Shown piece by piece: positions 1 through 7,498 of a stretch of DNA of 61,960 bases. The stretch spans positions 1 through 61,960 of the forward strand of contig CAOKHZ010000027.1 in assembly GCA_948468385.1 (NCBI GenBank), written 5' to 3'. Within the stretch, counting starts at the first letter, position 1, and each line of letters starts with the position of its first letter. Source of the DNA: an uncultured Faecalicatena sp. (GTDB taxonomy: Bacteria; Bacillota; Clostridia; Lachnospirales; Lachnospiraceae). The translations under genes were made by a program, and so were the position numbers. The notes beneath the pieces were generated by a model. The model was given only the letters and a program-made list of their open reading frames with translations. It made no database searches and was not told the origin of the DNA.

Positions 1-53
1 ATTTGAGCCTATTTTTTTCAGCTCGTTTTTTCATAGATTACTTGACACTACCT

Positions 54-83
54 ATGAGCACTTGGTGACCGTGTTTTGGTCAC
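54..83. repeat. Covarying hairpin, copy 1
   Basis: ATGAGCACTTGG (54-65) leads into a stem GTGACC/GGTCAC (65-70, 78-83) with the loop GTGTTTT. The same leader and loop recur at 2187-2217 around a stem with different but still paired bases. Read on the minus strand, the order is stem, AAAACAC loop, stem, then CCAAGTGCTCAT. Confidence 0.6.
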
Positions 84-330
84 TTATGTGCGAATGTAGT
101 TGCGGGTCACTTGGCGAGGTTTTTTCGAGCCTAGTGACAGCGCAACATCCTTATGTTACGTTTTGCTTCGCCCCGCCCGATGTTCTCCTTGAGAATTTTG
201 CGCGCGTTCATCGTTGGAATGAAGCCGGTACGATGGATGCCGGTTGTCGGCATGTTTGTCGTACTTGTTGGAATTGAAGCACCCGCACGCTTGTGTTGGG
301 TGTGCTTTTTCCATTATGCTACAAACGGGT

Positions 331-365
331 TGGAAAAAACGCCCATATGCGATGGGCGTTTTCCA
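331..365. terminator. Terminator-like hairpin downstream of the tail-chaperone-like gene
   Basis: TGGAAAA(AA)ACGCCCAT pairs with ATGGGCGTTTTCCA, a 14-bp stem with a two-base bulge and a five-base loop, flanked by A-rich and T-rich arms. On the minus strand it lies about 120 bases past the stop of the gene that ends at 483. A second, weaker hairpin with the same CGCCCA core follows at 383-401. Confidence 0.5.
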
Positions 366-482
366 AACAAAGGCGGTGTTTTCGCCCATGCGTGGTGGGC
401 GATTTCCAAATTTCCACCGTTTTTAGGAGAGGGAGAAAGAGAGTGAAAATGATACTTTGCGCTTCCTGCCTCTATGAAAATT

Positions 483-1244
483 TCACTTCGTCCAGTCCAG
501 TTCTTCTTGATTTACGTCCTTGGAACTGAGCGTCCCGTGGTACAATCCGTCCAAGATGTGCGAGGCGTTTGCCTTCTTGTTTTCAACATGAAATGCCTCG
601 AAAATCCAGTATAGCTTGCATTTGGGCAGGTTGAAGGGCGTGATTGCGCCGTTCCCGCCAAACGCGACGGCGGACATCAGGTTTCCGATACGGTTCGTTG
701 GCTTTGCGTCCGTCCTTTTTTGCCGTTTCTTTAATTCCTGCCTCATGTCTTCGATAAGGATTTGCCTTGCGCTTTCATCGGCAGGATGAATTTGGTCGTC
801 ATCATTGATTTTGTTAATGGCCTTGACCCATTCGCAGAGATATTCATAGATTTCCCGGGTAATCTGGCAATTTGTGTTGTCCGTGGCGGCGAGGCAAAAG
901 GAGCCGTCCGCATATTGGCTTTTTACGAAATGGTGTTTTTCCGTTATGAATAATTGTAGGGCGTCATCCACAAAGTTTGTTGGAAAAGGCTGTTCCCATT
1001 GCAACATAAACACATCGAAAGGAGAAGTTTCCATAAAGTTTTTTCCAATGTCATCGAGAAATACCATGTTGGAATAGGGGTCGCTTAACAAGAACTGGAC
1101 ATATTGCCAATAGATTCGTTCGCAAAAGCAGCCCTGGTTGATTTGAAGTATTTCCTCGATGGTCGGATGGTGTAGTGAAAGAAACGGGGTTAACCGATAG
1201 TCATTGCCGCTCATAAGCAGCGATTTTTCAAATTCCACGCGCAT
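483..1244 (-). CDS. Putative phage tail-assembly-chaperone-like protein
   Basis: A soluble protein of about 253 residues. The N-terminal part carries a segment PTIEEILQI followed by bulky aromatic stretches, and the C-terminus ends in GLYHGTLSSKDVN..ELDW. This pattern recalls small tail-chaperone or adaptor proteins of Firmicute prophages. That is recognition of pattern, not a database match, so the function is tentative. The start at 1244 is preferred over 1268 because GAGGTGA lies six bases before it; the longer form would overlap the stop of the upstream gene by one base. It is the last gene of a minus-strand run (HU-like, 161-aa protein, this gene), which fits a late structural module. 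No signal peptide, membrane segment or catalytic motif is visible. Confidence 0.55.
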   Translation of the reverse strand: MRVEFEKSLLMSGNDYRLTPFLSLHHPTIEEILQINQGCFCERIYWQYVQFLLSDPYSNMVFLDDIGKNFMETSPFDVFMLQWEQPFPTNFVDDALQLFITEKHHFVKSQYADGSFCLAATDNTNCQITREIYEYLCEWVKAINKINDDDQIHPADESARQILIEDMRQELKKRQKRTDAKPTNRIGNLMSAVAFGGNGAITPFNLPKCKLYWIFEAFHVENKKANASHILDGLYHGTLSSKDVNQEELDWTK

Positions 1245-1267
1245 GTCGTCGTCACCTCGCTTTCTCA

Positions 1268-1753
1268 TTATTTTGTACGATTTTTTTGATTAAAATCTAA
1301 AGCCGCGTATGTTAACTGTTTGCCGTAATAGTCCTTGGCCGGTGAATGCGCCAGGACGGATACCAGGCTCACGCCGTCGATTCCGAAATCCCGATTCCCG
1401 TTCAGGATGCGGTCGATTTCAGCACAAATCAAATCCACCCGGTTTTCCCCCGGGGCGGAAGCCTGTGTGTCTGAACTTTCTTCCTGGGAACCTTGTTCGT
1501 ACAAATTTTGTTCATGACAAATTTGTTCCTTATGGGAAAACACGTTTACGACGATTTGCAAGTCTTTCAAATGTTTGTCCCGAACTTGTGGAACGTACAA
1601 GTCAAATGCAAGGTAAGTACCATTTTGTGTTTGTTCGTTCGGCACGAAGGGATAGGGCAGGATTTGACTTGTATGTCTTGAAATTGTCAGGTTTTGGGTG
1701 AATTGTTCAAATAATTTGTCCTTATATCGTGGTATTTCTTCCAAGTATGCCAT
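1268..1753 (-). CDS. Putative phage head-tail joining / tail-terminator-like protein
   Basis: 161 residues, soluble. The middle reads as beta-strand-rich (a stretch ending FDLYVPQ, then LQIVVNVFSHK). After a Ser/Gln/Glu-rich linker comes RVDLICAEIDRILNG, then NRDFGIDGVSLVS. An element in which a short helix counts subunits and is followed by a glycine-rich strand is common in tail-terminator proteins, and I infer that role weakly. The start is well set: GGAGGTG ends five bases before the ATG at 1753. The stop abuts the start region of the gene at 1244, so the two are translationally coupled. I do not recognise a specific family. Confidence 0.5.
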   Translation of the reverse strand: MAYLEEIPRYKDKLFEQFTQNLTISRHTSQILPYPFVPNEQTQNGTYLAFDLYVPQVRDKHLKDLQIVVNVFSHKEQICHEQNLYEQGSQEESSDTQASAPGENRVDLICAEIDRILNGNRDFGIDGVSLVSVLAHSPAKDYYGKQLTYAALDFNQKNRTK

Positions 1754-1850
1754 TGTGACACCTCCAATCTTGTATTTTGTGTTTGTTTAGAAAGAAGATT
1801 ATACTGCCAGGATGGTTTCGTCCGGCGGAGAAGCATGCGGATAAAACGTT

Positions 1851-2159
1851 TCAAACCGACTCGTTATCATGGATCTCGTTTAATTTCCGATTGTAATATC
1901 GGGTTATTTTGGGCTTTACCCAGATTTTTGCCTTTCGGACGATGTCGTCAAACGTGTGCATTTCTTTTTCCGGGACATAATTACATTCCAATCGAAGCCC
2001 GTCCAACAGCTTGATGACGACGGGTTCGCAGGCGGTGGCGGAAGACAAGTGGTCAAATACGCGGCGTTCCAATGATTGGAATAGTTTTCGAACCGTCGAG
2101 GCGTCCATTCCTTCTGCCTGCGCGATTTCCTGAATCAAATTTTCTTGCGTGACAGTCAT
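1851..2159 (-). CDS. HU/IHF-like DNA-binding protein
   Basis: About 102 residues. The N-terminal half (residues 1-40, QENLIQEIAQAEGMDASTVRKLFQSLE) has the two-helix pattern of HU/IHF-type histone-like proteins, followed by a strand-rich part with LLDGLRLECNYVPEK and a basic tail (KIWVKPKITRYYNRK). Proteins of this type bend or coat DNA. It differs from housekeeping HU in having a longer, less arginine-rich arm, as phage versions often do. GGGAGGTG eight bases before the ATG at 2159 fixes the start; a GTG at 2168 overlaps that ribosome site and is rejected. The leader upstream (2160-2340) carries hairpins, including the covarying element at 2187-2217. Confidence 0.6.
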   Translation of the reverse strand: MTVTQENLIQEIAQAEGMDASTVRKLFQSLERRVFDHLSSATACEPVVIKLLDGLRLECNYVPEKEMHTFDDIVRKAKIWVKPKITRYYNRKLNEIHDNESV

Positions 2160-2186
2160 GATTTTCACCTCCCTTCCTTTCTTTTA

Positions 2187-2217
2187 ATGAGCACTTGGCA
2201 TCCGTGTTTTGGATGCC
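2187..2217. repeat. Covarying hairpin, copy 2, in the leader of the HU-like gene
   Basis: ATGAGCACTTGG (2187-2198) and CGTGTTTTGG (2203-2212) are identical to 54-65 and 70-79. The stem GGCATCC/GGATGCC replaces GTGACC/GGTCAC of copy 1, with three base pairs exchanged and pairing kept. It is 28 bases upstream of the HU-like gene start on the minus strand, just before that gene's ribosome site. Confidence 0.6.
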
Positions 2218-2244
2218 TTTTCCACCATGACACATTGGATAAGC

Positions 2245-2320
2245 CGAAAACGCCCATGCATGGTGGGTCATTGGCATTTGTGAAACACATGTTTCGTCCA
2301 TGGACCGTGGGCGTTTTCCA
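2245..2320. repeat. Further inverted repeats between the RNA polymerase gene and the HU-like gene
   Basis: Several short palindromes occur: GCCCA/TGGGT around 2252-2269, GAAAC..GTTTC at 2282-2295, TCCATGGA at 2297-2304, and GTGGGCGTTTTCCA at 2308-2321, which matches the right arm of the 331-365 hairpin almost exactly. They lie directly downstream of the polymerase stop codon and could act as its terminator or as processing sites. Confidence 0.4.
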
Positions 2321-2340
2321 AAATTCCACATGGCCGAACG

Positions 2341-5034
2341 CTATTTCCTATAGTTTCTCTGCATTTTTGTCTTGCTTTTCCGCGTATGTAATTTCTGGCA
2401 TTGCGGGCAGCGCAGGGTTCGGTTGTTGGTCGCGGCAATTTCCACCCATTCCCCGCAATCGGTGCATTGTATGGCCTTTGTTTTGGGAGCGTTGACATTT
2501 TTTTGCAGGTTTTCCACAATATAAGAACCATAGCAAAGCCACAATAATTGCTTGGAACGCTTTTTTTGGCCATAAAGGTATTGGACGAGCATGTCGGCAA
2601 TCATTTCCTCGGAGTATCCCAACGTGGAAAACTGGCCGCGAACGTGGCGGACGAGGTAGCCGAAATTGCCCTCCTCTTCGTTGCGGTTCAATTTGCGGGG
2701 ATATTTTTTGTTCAACACGTCGTATAATGCGGAGACTTCCTTTGCGCAGGCAAGGTCAAGGCGGCGCATCATTTTTTTGTAATCCAACGGTTCGAGGTGC
2801 AGGCTCCTGGTGTTGATGGGCTTGTTGGGAATGCGCCCATATAGTTTGTTTACAAGGCTCTTATTGCGTGATTCCACCGCCGTTTTTTCTTTGCCTTTGG
2901 CATATTCAAAGAAGGCGGGGGGCTTTCCTTGCGTGAAAGTTCGAATTTCTTTTTTTATGTTGGTTGGAAATTCCGGCTTGTACAACGTTTTTGCGTAGTC
3001 AATGACGAAGTTATTCTGACAGCAAAGCCGTTTGATGCAATTTTCCGCAAGCTGTCTTTCCACCGCCGTACCATGGATGAATACGTCGTTGTTCCATATT
3101 TTGGAAATATTGTTGCTATATGTGCCGATGTTTCCGCCCCTGAACGCGGCCTGCAAACCGGCGTAAATGTTGTGCTGGTCCAATGGCTTTGGTTCGGCCT
3201 TTTTCATTTTGTAGTAAAGCGGAACGACGCCTTGCATGTTCCGCTCGGCGACACGCACGAAATCCGGGTCGGCGATGACCAGGGACTTGTCGCCGTCCAC
3301 GTCAAATTGCAGGATTTTACTGATTAAATCATGACTGCTTGTATAAAGTGCGTCCGTTGTAAACCATCCGTAAAGTTCGTCATGCCGGGCGTTTTCTTGT
3401 TTGGCGTCGCATTTGTCGTGCCGCGCGTTCATTTGTCCGATATTTTGCGTGTCAAGGTATTCTTTATTGGCGGCGTTGCGGCGGACGGCGTGTTCCTTGT
3501 ATAAGTGCGGACTGCGAAGGCAGTCCAGTTTGTCCTGGTTTTTGTATAACCTGCAAAATACTTCGTTTTCGGCCAGTAGTCCGTTTGGAAGTGCTTCTTT
3601 TGCGAACCAATGCTCACAGGCGGCGTAAAAGTCGGGAAGTATGAAGGTGTATTTTCCGTTTACTTCCAGTTTGCCGCTACGATATTTTTTGACGAGGCCG
3701 TCCTTGGCCTCCCGCAAAACGTCCTTGGCGTAGGTGTCGTTTAGGAGGGCGGGATATATTTTGACCGCTTGTTGAAACGGTGTCATGTGCGTGTTGTAGG
3801 GCGTGATGCCAAGGCATTCCTTCATCGTTTCCTCGTTCGTGCAGATGTTTTCAAGCTTCTTCACGGAACTGGCCGTAAGCGTGTCGATTTCCTCATCCGT
3901 GACATCGGTCAGGGTTTGCAGCATTTGATAATTGATTTTTGCTTTCTTAATCCGTGTTTCTTCCATGTTGCAAAGTCCCGCCTGGCAGTGGAATTTTTTG
4001 AAACATTCTTTGTATTCTTCCCATGAATCGTAGTATTTGTGCATTTTAAACTGGCTTTTCGTGAAGATAATCTGAATGTTTTCCGCAAAAATGTCGTGCT
4101 CTTTGCCGTAAATGTCGGCGACGACGGGGGAACATCCTTTTTGTTCCACGAATTTTTGGAAATCGAACACGCCGAGCAGGCCCTTTATCCATGGGGCGCG
4201 AAACATCGTGTTTTTTGACATGACGGAGGGGAGCATCATGCCAATGCCGTCGGTGTGCGTGATGGGCACGATGCCGTTTTTGCGCGTGATGGAATAATCG
4301 GTTTCGTCAATGAAATCAACGATACCCGCAACGTTTGTCTCGAAATCATCAATCACGATGCAACGATTGATGTCAAAGTCTTTCCACTCGTCTGTCGCGG
4401 AGTTGGAAAGGGCCATGTATGCCAGATATTTGTTGGCGTTAATGCCTCCTTTTGCGTTGATTTTCTCAATGGTAAGGCCGCATAGGATTGTTTTTTCAAT
4501 CCGTTCTCAGACGGATTCCTTGATAAAAACAGCTTTTTTTGTTCGAATCTGACCGGCCGAGGAGGTAAAATAGCGATATTTTTCTCCATTGTAAATAAAG
4601 CCATAAAAGAACAGGTCTTTAAATATGTCGTCATAGTAGACTTGTACGACAAATAAAGTGTCGGTCAGTTCGCCCGCCGGAATGCCAATCGTGCGGCTTA
4701 ACGTGGATTCGAACACGGAAATGATTTTGTTTTCACGTAAATCTTGTTCGCGCAAGTGACGGATGTGGTCTCTACCGTCAGTCCGTTCGTTTTGATGCAA
4801 TTTGTTGGCGAGAAGCGTGGCCAATCGCTCTTTCGCTTGTTTCATTTTTTTCTTTTTATGACGAATGAGCGACGTTCGATGTTCCGATTGGGAAATGGTG
4901 TTTTTCAAGTTTTCATTTTTTAAATCCTCGATTTCTTTATGATAGCAAAAAATCTGTTTGCTGAAATAGTTTTCCCGGTTACTGTAGAAGTGGCCGGTAT
5001 CGATGGAATATAAGTTGATTTGTGAATCTAGCAT
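2341..5034 (-). pseudogene. Single-polypeptide double-psi beta-barrel RNA polymerase (YonO/RdRp-like), interrupted by one in-frame TGA
   Basis: Read through the TGA at 4507-4509, this is one frame of about 897 codons, close to the size I recall for YonO of phage SPbeta. Motifs in order: SSAGQIRTKK near residue 160; TDGIGMM...FRAPWIKGLL near residue 260, matching the DGxG..QxR..KG pattern of cellular RNA-dependent RNA polymerases; RSPHLYKEH at about 507-515, like the RxPxLH before the beta' active site; the Mg-binding DVDGD at 578-582; and a C-terminal zinc ribbon with two CxxC pairs. The family makes RNA from a nucleic-acid template. The ATG at 5034 follows GAAGGG. After the TGA (codon 176) the reading stays protein-like for 30 codons to an ATG at 4416 that has no ribosome site close by. 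So this is either a recent nonsense mutation or a readthrough gene. Identity is confident; expression state is not. Confidence 0.82.
4485..4509 (-). other. In-frame TGA followed by a small hairpin in the RNA polymerase gene
   Basis: On the minus strand the codons run GTC TGA GAA CGG ATT GAA. Four bases after the TGA begins a perfect stem GGATTG/CAATCC (plus-strand 4485-4490 and 4497-4502) with an A6 loop. A hairpin just past a stop can favour readthrough, but the loop has no G as bacterial SECIS loops require, so selenocysteine is not supported. TGA could have arisen from TGG by one transition. Confidence 0.7.
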
Positions 5035-5160
5035 GTTGTTCCCTTCTTTCTTCTTAGAATGTTTGTTCGGTTTCTGCAAAGGGTTATTCGCCATATGGAT
5101 TTGGATTAGATGGCGAAATGTAATCAAATTCGCTTTTTGTTATGCATTTTTTATAAAACC

Positions 5161-5239
5161 AAACGTATGTTCTGAAAAAAGAGAAAAGAATACAAACAAA
5201 TATTCTAAAAAGAGGTTGACAGATACAAACGAATGTTCT
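5161..5239. promoter_or_regulatory. Three tandem LexA-like operators, 33 bp apart
   Basis: AAACGTATGTTCT (5161-5173), AAACAAATATTCT (5194-5206) and AAACGAATGTTCT (5227-5239) repeat with an identical 33-bp step. Each is close to the GAAC-N4-GTTC box that occurs in perfect form upstream of uvrB in this window (36137-36148); the first and third differ from it by one base. The third overlaps the spacer and first base of the -10 box at 5239-5244, so a bound repressor would block the plus-strand promoter. The set lies between the divergent polymerase and sigma-DUF262 genes and could control both. Confidence 0.7.
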
Positions 5240-5244
5240 ATAAT
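5216..5244 (+). promoter_or_regulatory. Consensus sigma-A promoter for the sigma-DUF262 gene
   Basis: TTGACA (5216-5221), a 17-base spacer and TATAAT (5239-5244) match both consensus hexamers perfectly. Start of transcription would fall near 5251, giving a leader of about 60 bases that contains a CCGTG/CACGG hairpin (5261-5278). Confidence 0.85.
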
Positions 5245-5309
5245 CTTGATAGAAAGATTGCCGTGAATGAGAACACGGAAATGATTGGGAAAGGGAAGGT
5301 GGTTTGAAA

Positions 5310-7187
5310 ATGACGGAACTTCAAAAAGAACAAGTGATAACCTCATATTGTGAAAATGAGATGAAAAGATTGAAGGAACTTTGCAACCCTCTCATTTATC
5401 GGAAAGGGATCAGTCAGACGGACATGGATTATGATGATTTGTGCAGCCTCGCGATGAGCACCTTGTTAGAGAGCGTGAAGCGGTTTGACGATTCCAAGGG
5501 ATGCCGGTTTCAAACGTTCCTTATAAATAATATTAATAGGAGTTTTTACGATTGGACGAGGAATCGGCGACGGTTGCGGCGGTGCAACGCGAGGCGGGAT
5601 GAAAACGGGCTGCTTGAATTTATTCCGAACTGTTCCATGGACGTATCGTATGAGGACGGGGGTTGCGTGTATGAGAAGATTGACAGTGGCTTTCGTGTGG
5701 AGAACGAGGTTTCAAGCGAGCTGGGACTGTTTGTGGACGAGAGGGTGGAGGCGTTTTTAGGAGGTCTTGGCGGGACGAAGCGTCGAATCGTGGAGCTGTT
5801 GATGGACGGCTATAGTCCGGGAGAAGTCAGGAAGGAACTGGGTATTTCGGATAGGAAGTACCACGAGTTGTTTCGTCAGATTAAGTCATTTGACAATATT
5901 CGGATTTTGCGTGGTTTGTTTACGAGACCGTCCGGGAATGGACGCGCGAGTTGTCTGGCGCACGTTCCGATACGGCCGGCGGACGCGTCGGAGCCGTCAA
6001 GAAATAAAGGCGATGTGGCGGTAACGGATGTGGCCGTGTCGAGAATGCAAGTGGAAAGCAAAAAGATAAATGGAGAGGAGATTATGGAAATGGGAACGGA
6101 GATGAAGTCGGCGGAAAAGAGCAAGCAGATGCAGTATTCTATCGCGTCAATCAACAAGAAGATTGAGAATCATACGATTCGATTCGACCATCCGCTTCAG
6201 AGGAAGACGGATCAGTGGAGCCCGGCGATGAAGGGAAACCTGATATCGGACATTTTACAAGGGAATCCATTGCCGGAAATCGTGTTTGCCGAGCAGATTG
6301 TCAATGGAATGCCGGTCATTTGGGATTTAGACGGCAAGCAGAGGTGTACGATTTGTTATTCTTTCGTGAATGACGGGTTCAAAGTGAGTCGTAACATTCG
6401 AAGGCGTTACATTAGTTATTATGAACAGTTTCGGGATAGGCAAGGAAGGCTTATGTTGGATGAGGAGGGGTTTCCGGTAAGGGAGCCGAGGAAATTTGAC
6501 ATTGCGAACAAGTATTTTTCCCAACTTCCCGAAGAGTTGAGGGATCGTTTTTTGGAGTACACGTTCAAGTGTGACCAGTATTTAAACTGTGACAGTGACG
6601 AGATCGCCTACCACATCATTCGGTATAACGAGGGGAAGGCGATGTCCGCCCCGCAAAAAGGAATCACGAGGATTGGGGAGGAATTTGCCATATTGGTAAA
6701 ACGGATAGCGGAGATGGAGTTTTTTCAGGAGAGGGGAAACTATACGGTCGCGGAGGCCAGAAACGGGACGCTTGAAAGAGTGGTGGTGGAGTCCGTCATG
6801 GCGTGGAAATACATGGACGCATGGAACAAAAAGCAGGATCTCATTTGCCAATATCTGAAGGCGCACGCGTCGGTGGGAGATTTTGAAGCGTTCGAGGCCA
6901 TGGTCGCAAGGCTTGACAAGGTGATGGCAGAGGACGTGGCGGCCATGTTTGATTCCAAGAACAGCTTTTTGTGGTTTGGATTGTTGGCAAGGTTTTTACA
7001 AAAAGAAGGGGAAAGTAGGACGGAAAAGCGGTTCGTGTCGTTTATGCGGGAGTTTGAAAGGACGCTGTATAAAAGGAAGGTGGATGGCAAGGATTGGAAG
7101 GATTTGAACGGAAAGGCCACGAAGGATAAAAAGAGTGTCATGGACAAGTTCTGTTACTTGGAATGCTTGTTGGATGAGTGGGCATGA
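5310..7187 (+). CDS. Sigma-70-like domain fused to a DUF262 (GmrSD/ParB-like) domain
   Basis: About 625 residues with two unlike halves. Residues 30-95 look like sigma region 2 (DYDDLCSLAMSTLLESVKRFD, FQTFLINNINRSFYDWTRNRRR), and residues 150-200 like a sigma region 4 helix-turn-helix (RRIVELLMDGYSPGEVRKELGIS). After a linker, residues 270-400 form a DUF262 domain with PLQRK..QW and the motif DGKQR at 341-345; this fold is related to ParB nucleotidases and occurs in GmrSD-type type IV restriction proteins. The rest is helical. ATG at 5310 follows AAGGTGG by seven bases; a TTG at 5304 overlaps that site. GGAGAGGAG at 6072-6080 precedes an in-frame ATG at 6084 (codon 259), so the DUF262 half may also be made alone. 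It is divergent from the polymerase and carries the LexA-like operators in its promoter. The role could be rerouting host transcription while degrading or sensing modified nucleic acid; this is inference. Confidence 0.7.
   Translation: MTELQKEQVITSYCENEMKRLKELCNPLIYRKGISQTDMDYDDLCSLAMSTLLESVKRFDDSKGCRFQTFLINNINRSFYDWTRNRRRLRRCNARRDENGLLEFIPNCSMDVSYEDGGCVYEKIDSGFRVENEVSSELGLFVDERVEAFLGGLGGTKRRIVELLMDGYSPGEVRKELGISDRKYHELFRQIKSFDNIRILRGLFTRPSGNGRASCLAHVPIRPADASEPSRNKGDVAVTDVAVSRMQVESKKINGEEIMEMGTEMKSAEKSKQMQYSIASINKKIENHTIRFDHPLQRKTDQWSPAMKGNLISDILQGNPLPEIVFAEQIVNGMPVIWDLDGKQRCTICYSFVNDGFKVSRNIRRRYISYYEQFRDRQGRLMLDEEGFPVREPRKFDIANKYFSQLPEELRDRFLEYTFKCDQYLNCDSDEIAYHIIRYNEGKAMSAPQKGITRIGEEFAILVKRIAEMEFFQERGNYTVAEARNGTLERVVVESVMAWKYMDAWNKKQDLICQYLKAHASVGDFEAFEAMVARLDKVMAEDVAAMFDSKNSFLWFGLLARFLQKEGESRTEKRFVSFMREFERTLYKRKVDGKDWKDLNGKATKDKKSVMDKFCYLECLLDEWA
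6072..6086 (+). promoter_or_regulatory. Internal ribosome site and start before the DUF262 half
   Basis: GGAGAGGAG ends three bases before ATG (6084-6086), in frame with the fusion gene. Translation from here gives a DUF262 protein of about 367 residues without the sigma-like domain. The match is as good as at true starts in this window. Confidence 0.5.
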
Positions 7188-7260
7188 CACCACGGATTAC
7201 TACTTTATGTGCTTTCGCAATCTTGGTATTTTCAGATTTTGATGGCAAATCTCCTACTTG

Positions 7261-7278
7261 TGTGTTATGATAAACACA
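7261..7278. promoter_or_regulatory. Dyad upstream of the zinc-ribbon miniprotein
   Basis: TGTGTT (7261-7266) and AACACA (7273-7278) are perfect inverted repeats around ATGATA, 21 bases before the start codon. TATGAT inside it (7266-7271) could serve as a -10 box, which would make the dyad an operator, but no clear -35 is seen. Confidence 0.35.
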
Positions 7279-7298
7279 TACGGAGGGAGGTATCACAA

Positions 7299-7496
7299 AT
7301 GATGCACGTATTTTATTGCATTCACTGCAAAAAATACCACTACACGAACAATCAGGCTCGAGCATTTTGCTGTAATAAGCCCATGTATCTGGTCGACGTG
7401 GATTTCACGGACTTTGTCAACATGAGCAGGGAAGAGCGGGAGAATTATCTCCAGATTTACGCATTGGCAGAGTCCGAGCCGGAAACGAAACCGTAA
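7299..7496 (+). CDS. Small zinc-ribbon-like protein, 65 residues
   Basis: The N-terminus reads MMHVFYCIHCKKYHY and a second cysteine pair follows in ARAFCCNKPM, a pattern that can hold one zinc ion. The rest is acidic (VDFTDFVNMSREEREN) and probably helical. GGAGGGAGG nine bases before the ATG makes this a confidently translated gene, although it is short. Function is unknown; such miniproteins often bind nucleic acid or another protein. It is alone, between the sigma-DUF262 gene and a strong bidirectional terminator, so it could belong to the phage-like region or to the host. Confidence 0.65.
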   Translation: MMHVFYCIHCKKYHYTNNQARAFCCNKPMYLVDVDFTDFVNMSREERENYLQIYALAESEPETKP

Positions 7497-7498
7497 GT

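Larger units (their letters stand above)
1..482. other. Non-coding hairpin-rich region
   Basis: No convincing gene is seen here; the short open frames lack ribosome sites. The sequence instead contains consecutive inverted repeats: GTGACC/GGTCAC (65-83), a 10-bp stem with one mismatch (106-115 with 129-138), a two-part cruciform (228-233/259-264 outside, 237-242/248-253 inside), AAGCAC/GTGCTT (277-307), a long stem ending in CGCCCAT/ATGGGCG with A- and T-rich flanks (331-365), and CGCCCA/TGGGCG (383-401). The last two resemble rho-independent terminators and lie downstream of the minus-strand gene that ends at 483, so part of the array may stop its transcription. The number and variety of hairpins goes beyond one terminator. 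Confidence 0.6.

Noticed and set aside
153-446. Short open frames in the left non-coding region
   Set aside because: No ribosome sites, mutually overlapping, and their sequence is explained by the hairpins.
2341-4416. The 691-codon frame as a complete separate gene
   Set aside because: The same phase stays protein-like for 30 codons upstream of its ATG, there is no ribosome site at the right distance, and the upstream frame supplies a conserved-looking N-terminal part.
4485-4509. UGA as a selenocysteine codon
   Set aside because: The hairpin after it starts too close and its loop is all A, without the G that bacterial SECIS loops need. No selenoprotein context is visible.
7209-7298. N-terminal extension of the zinc-ribbon miniprotein
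   Set aside because: GGAGGGAGG stands just before ATG 7299, and the extension would run through the dyad and likely promoter.
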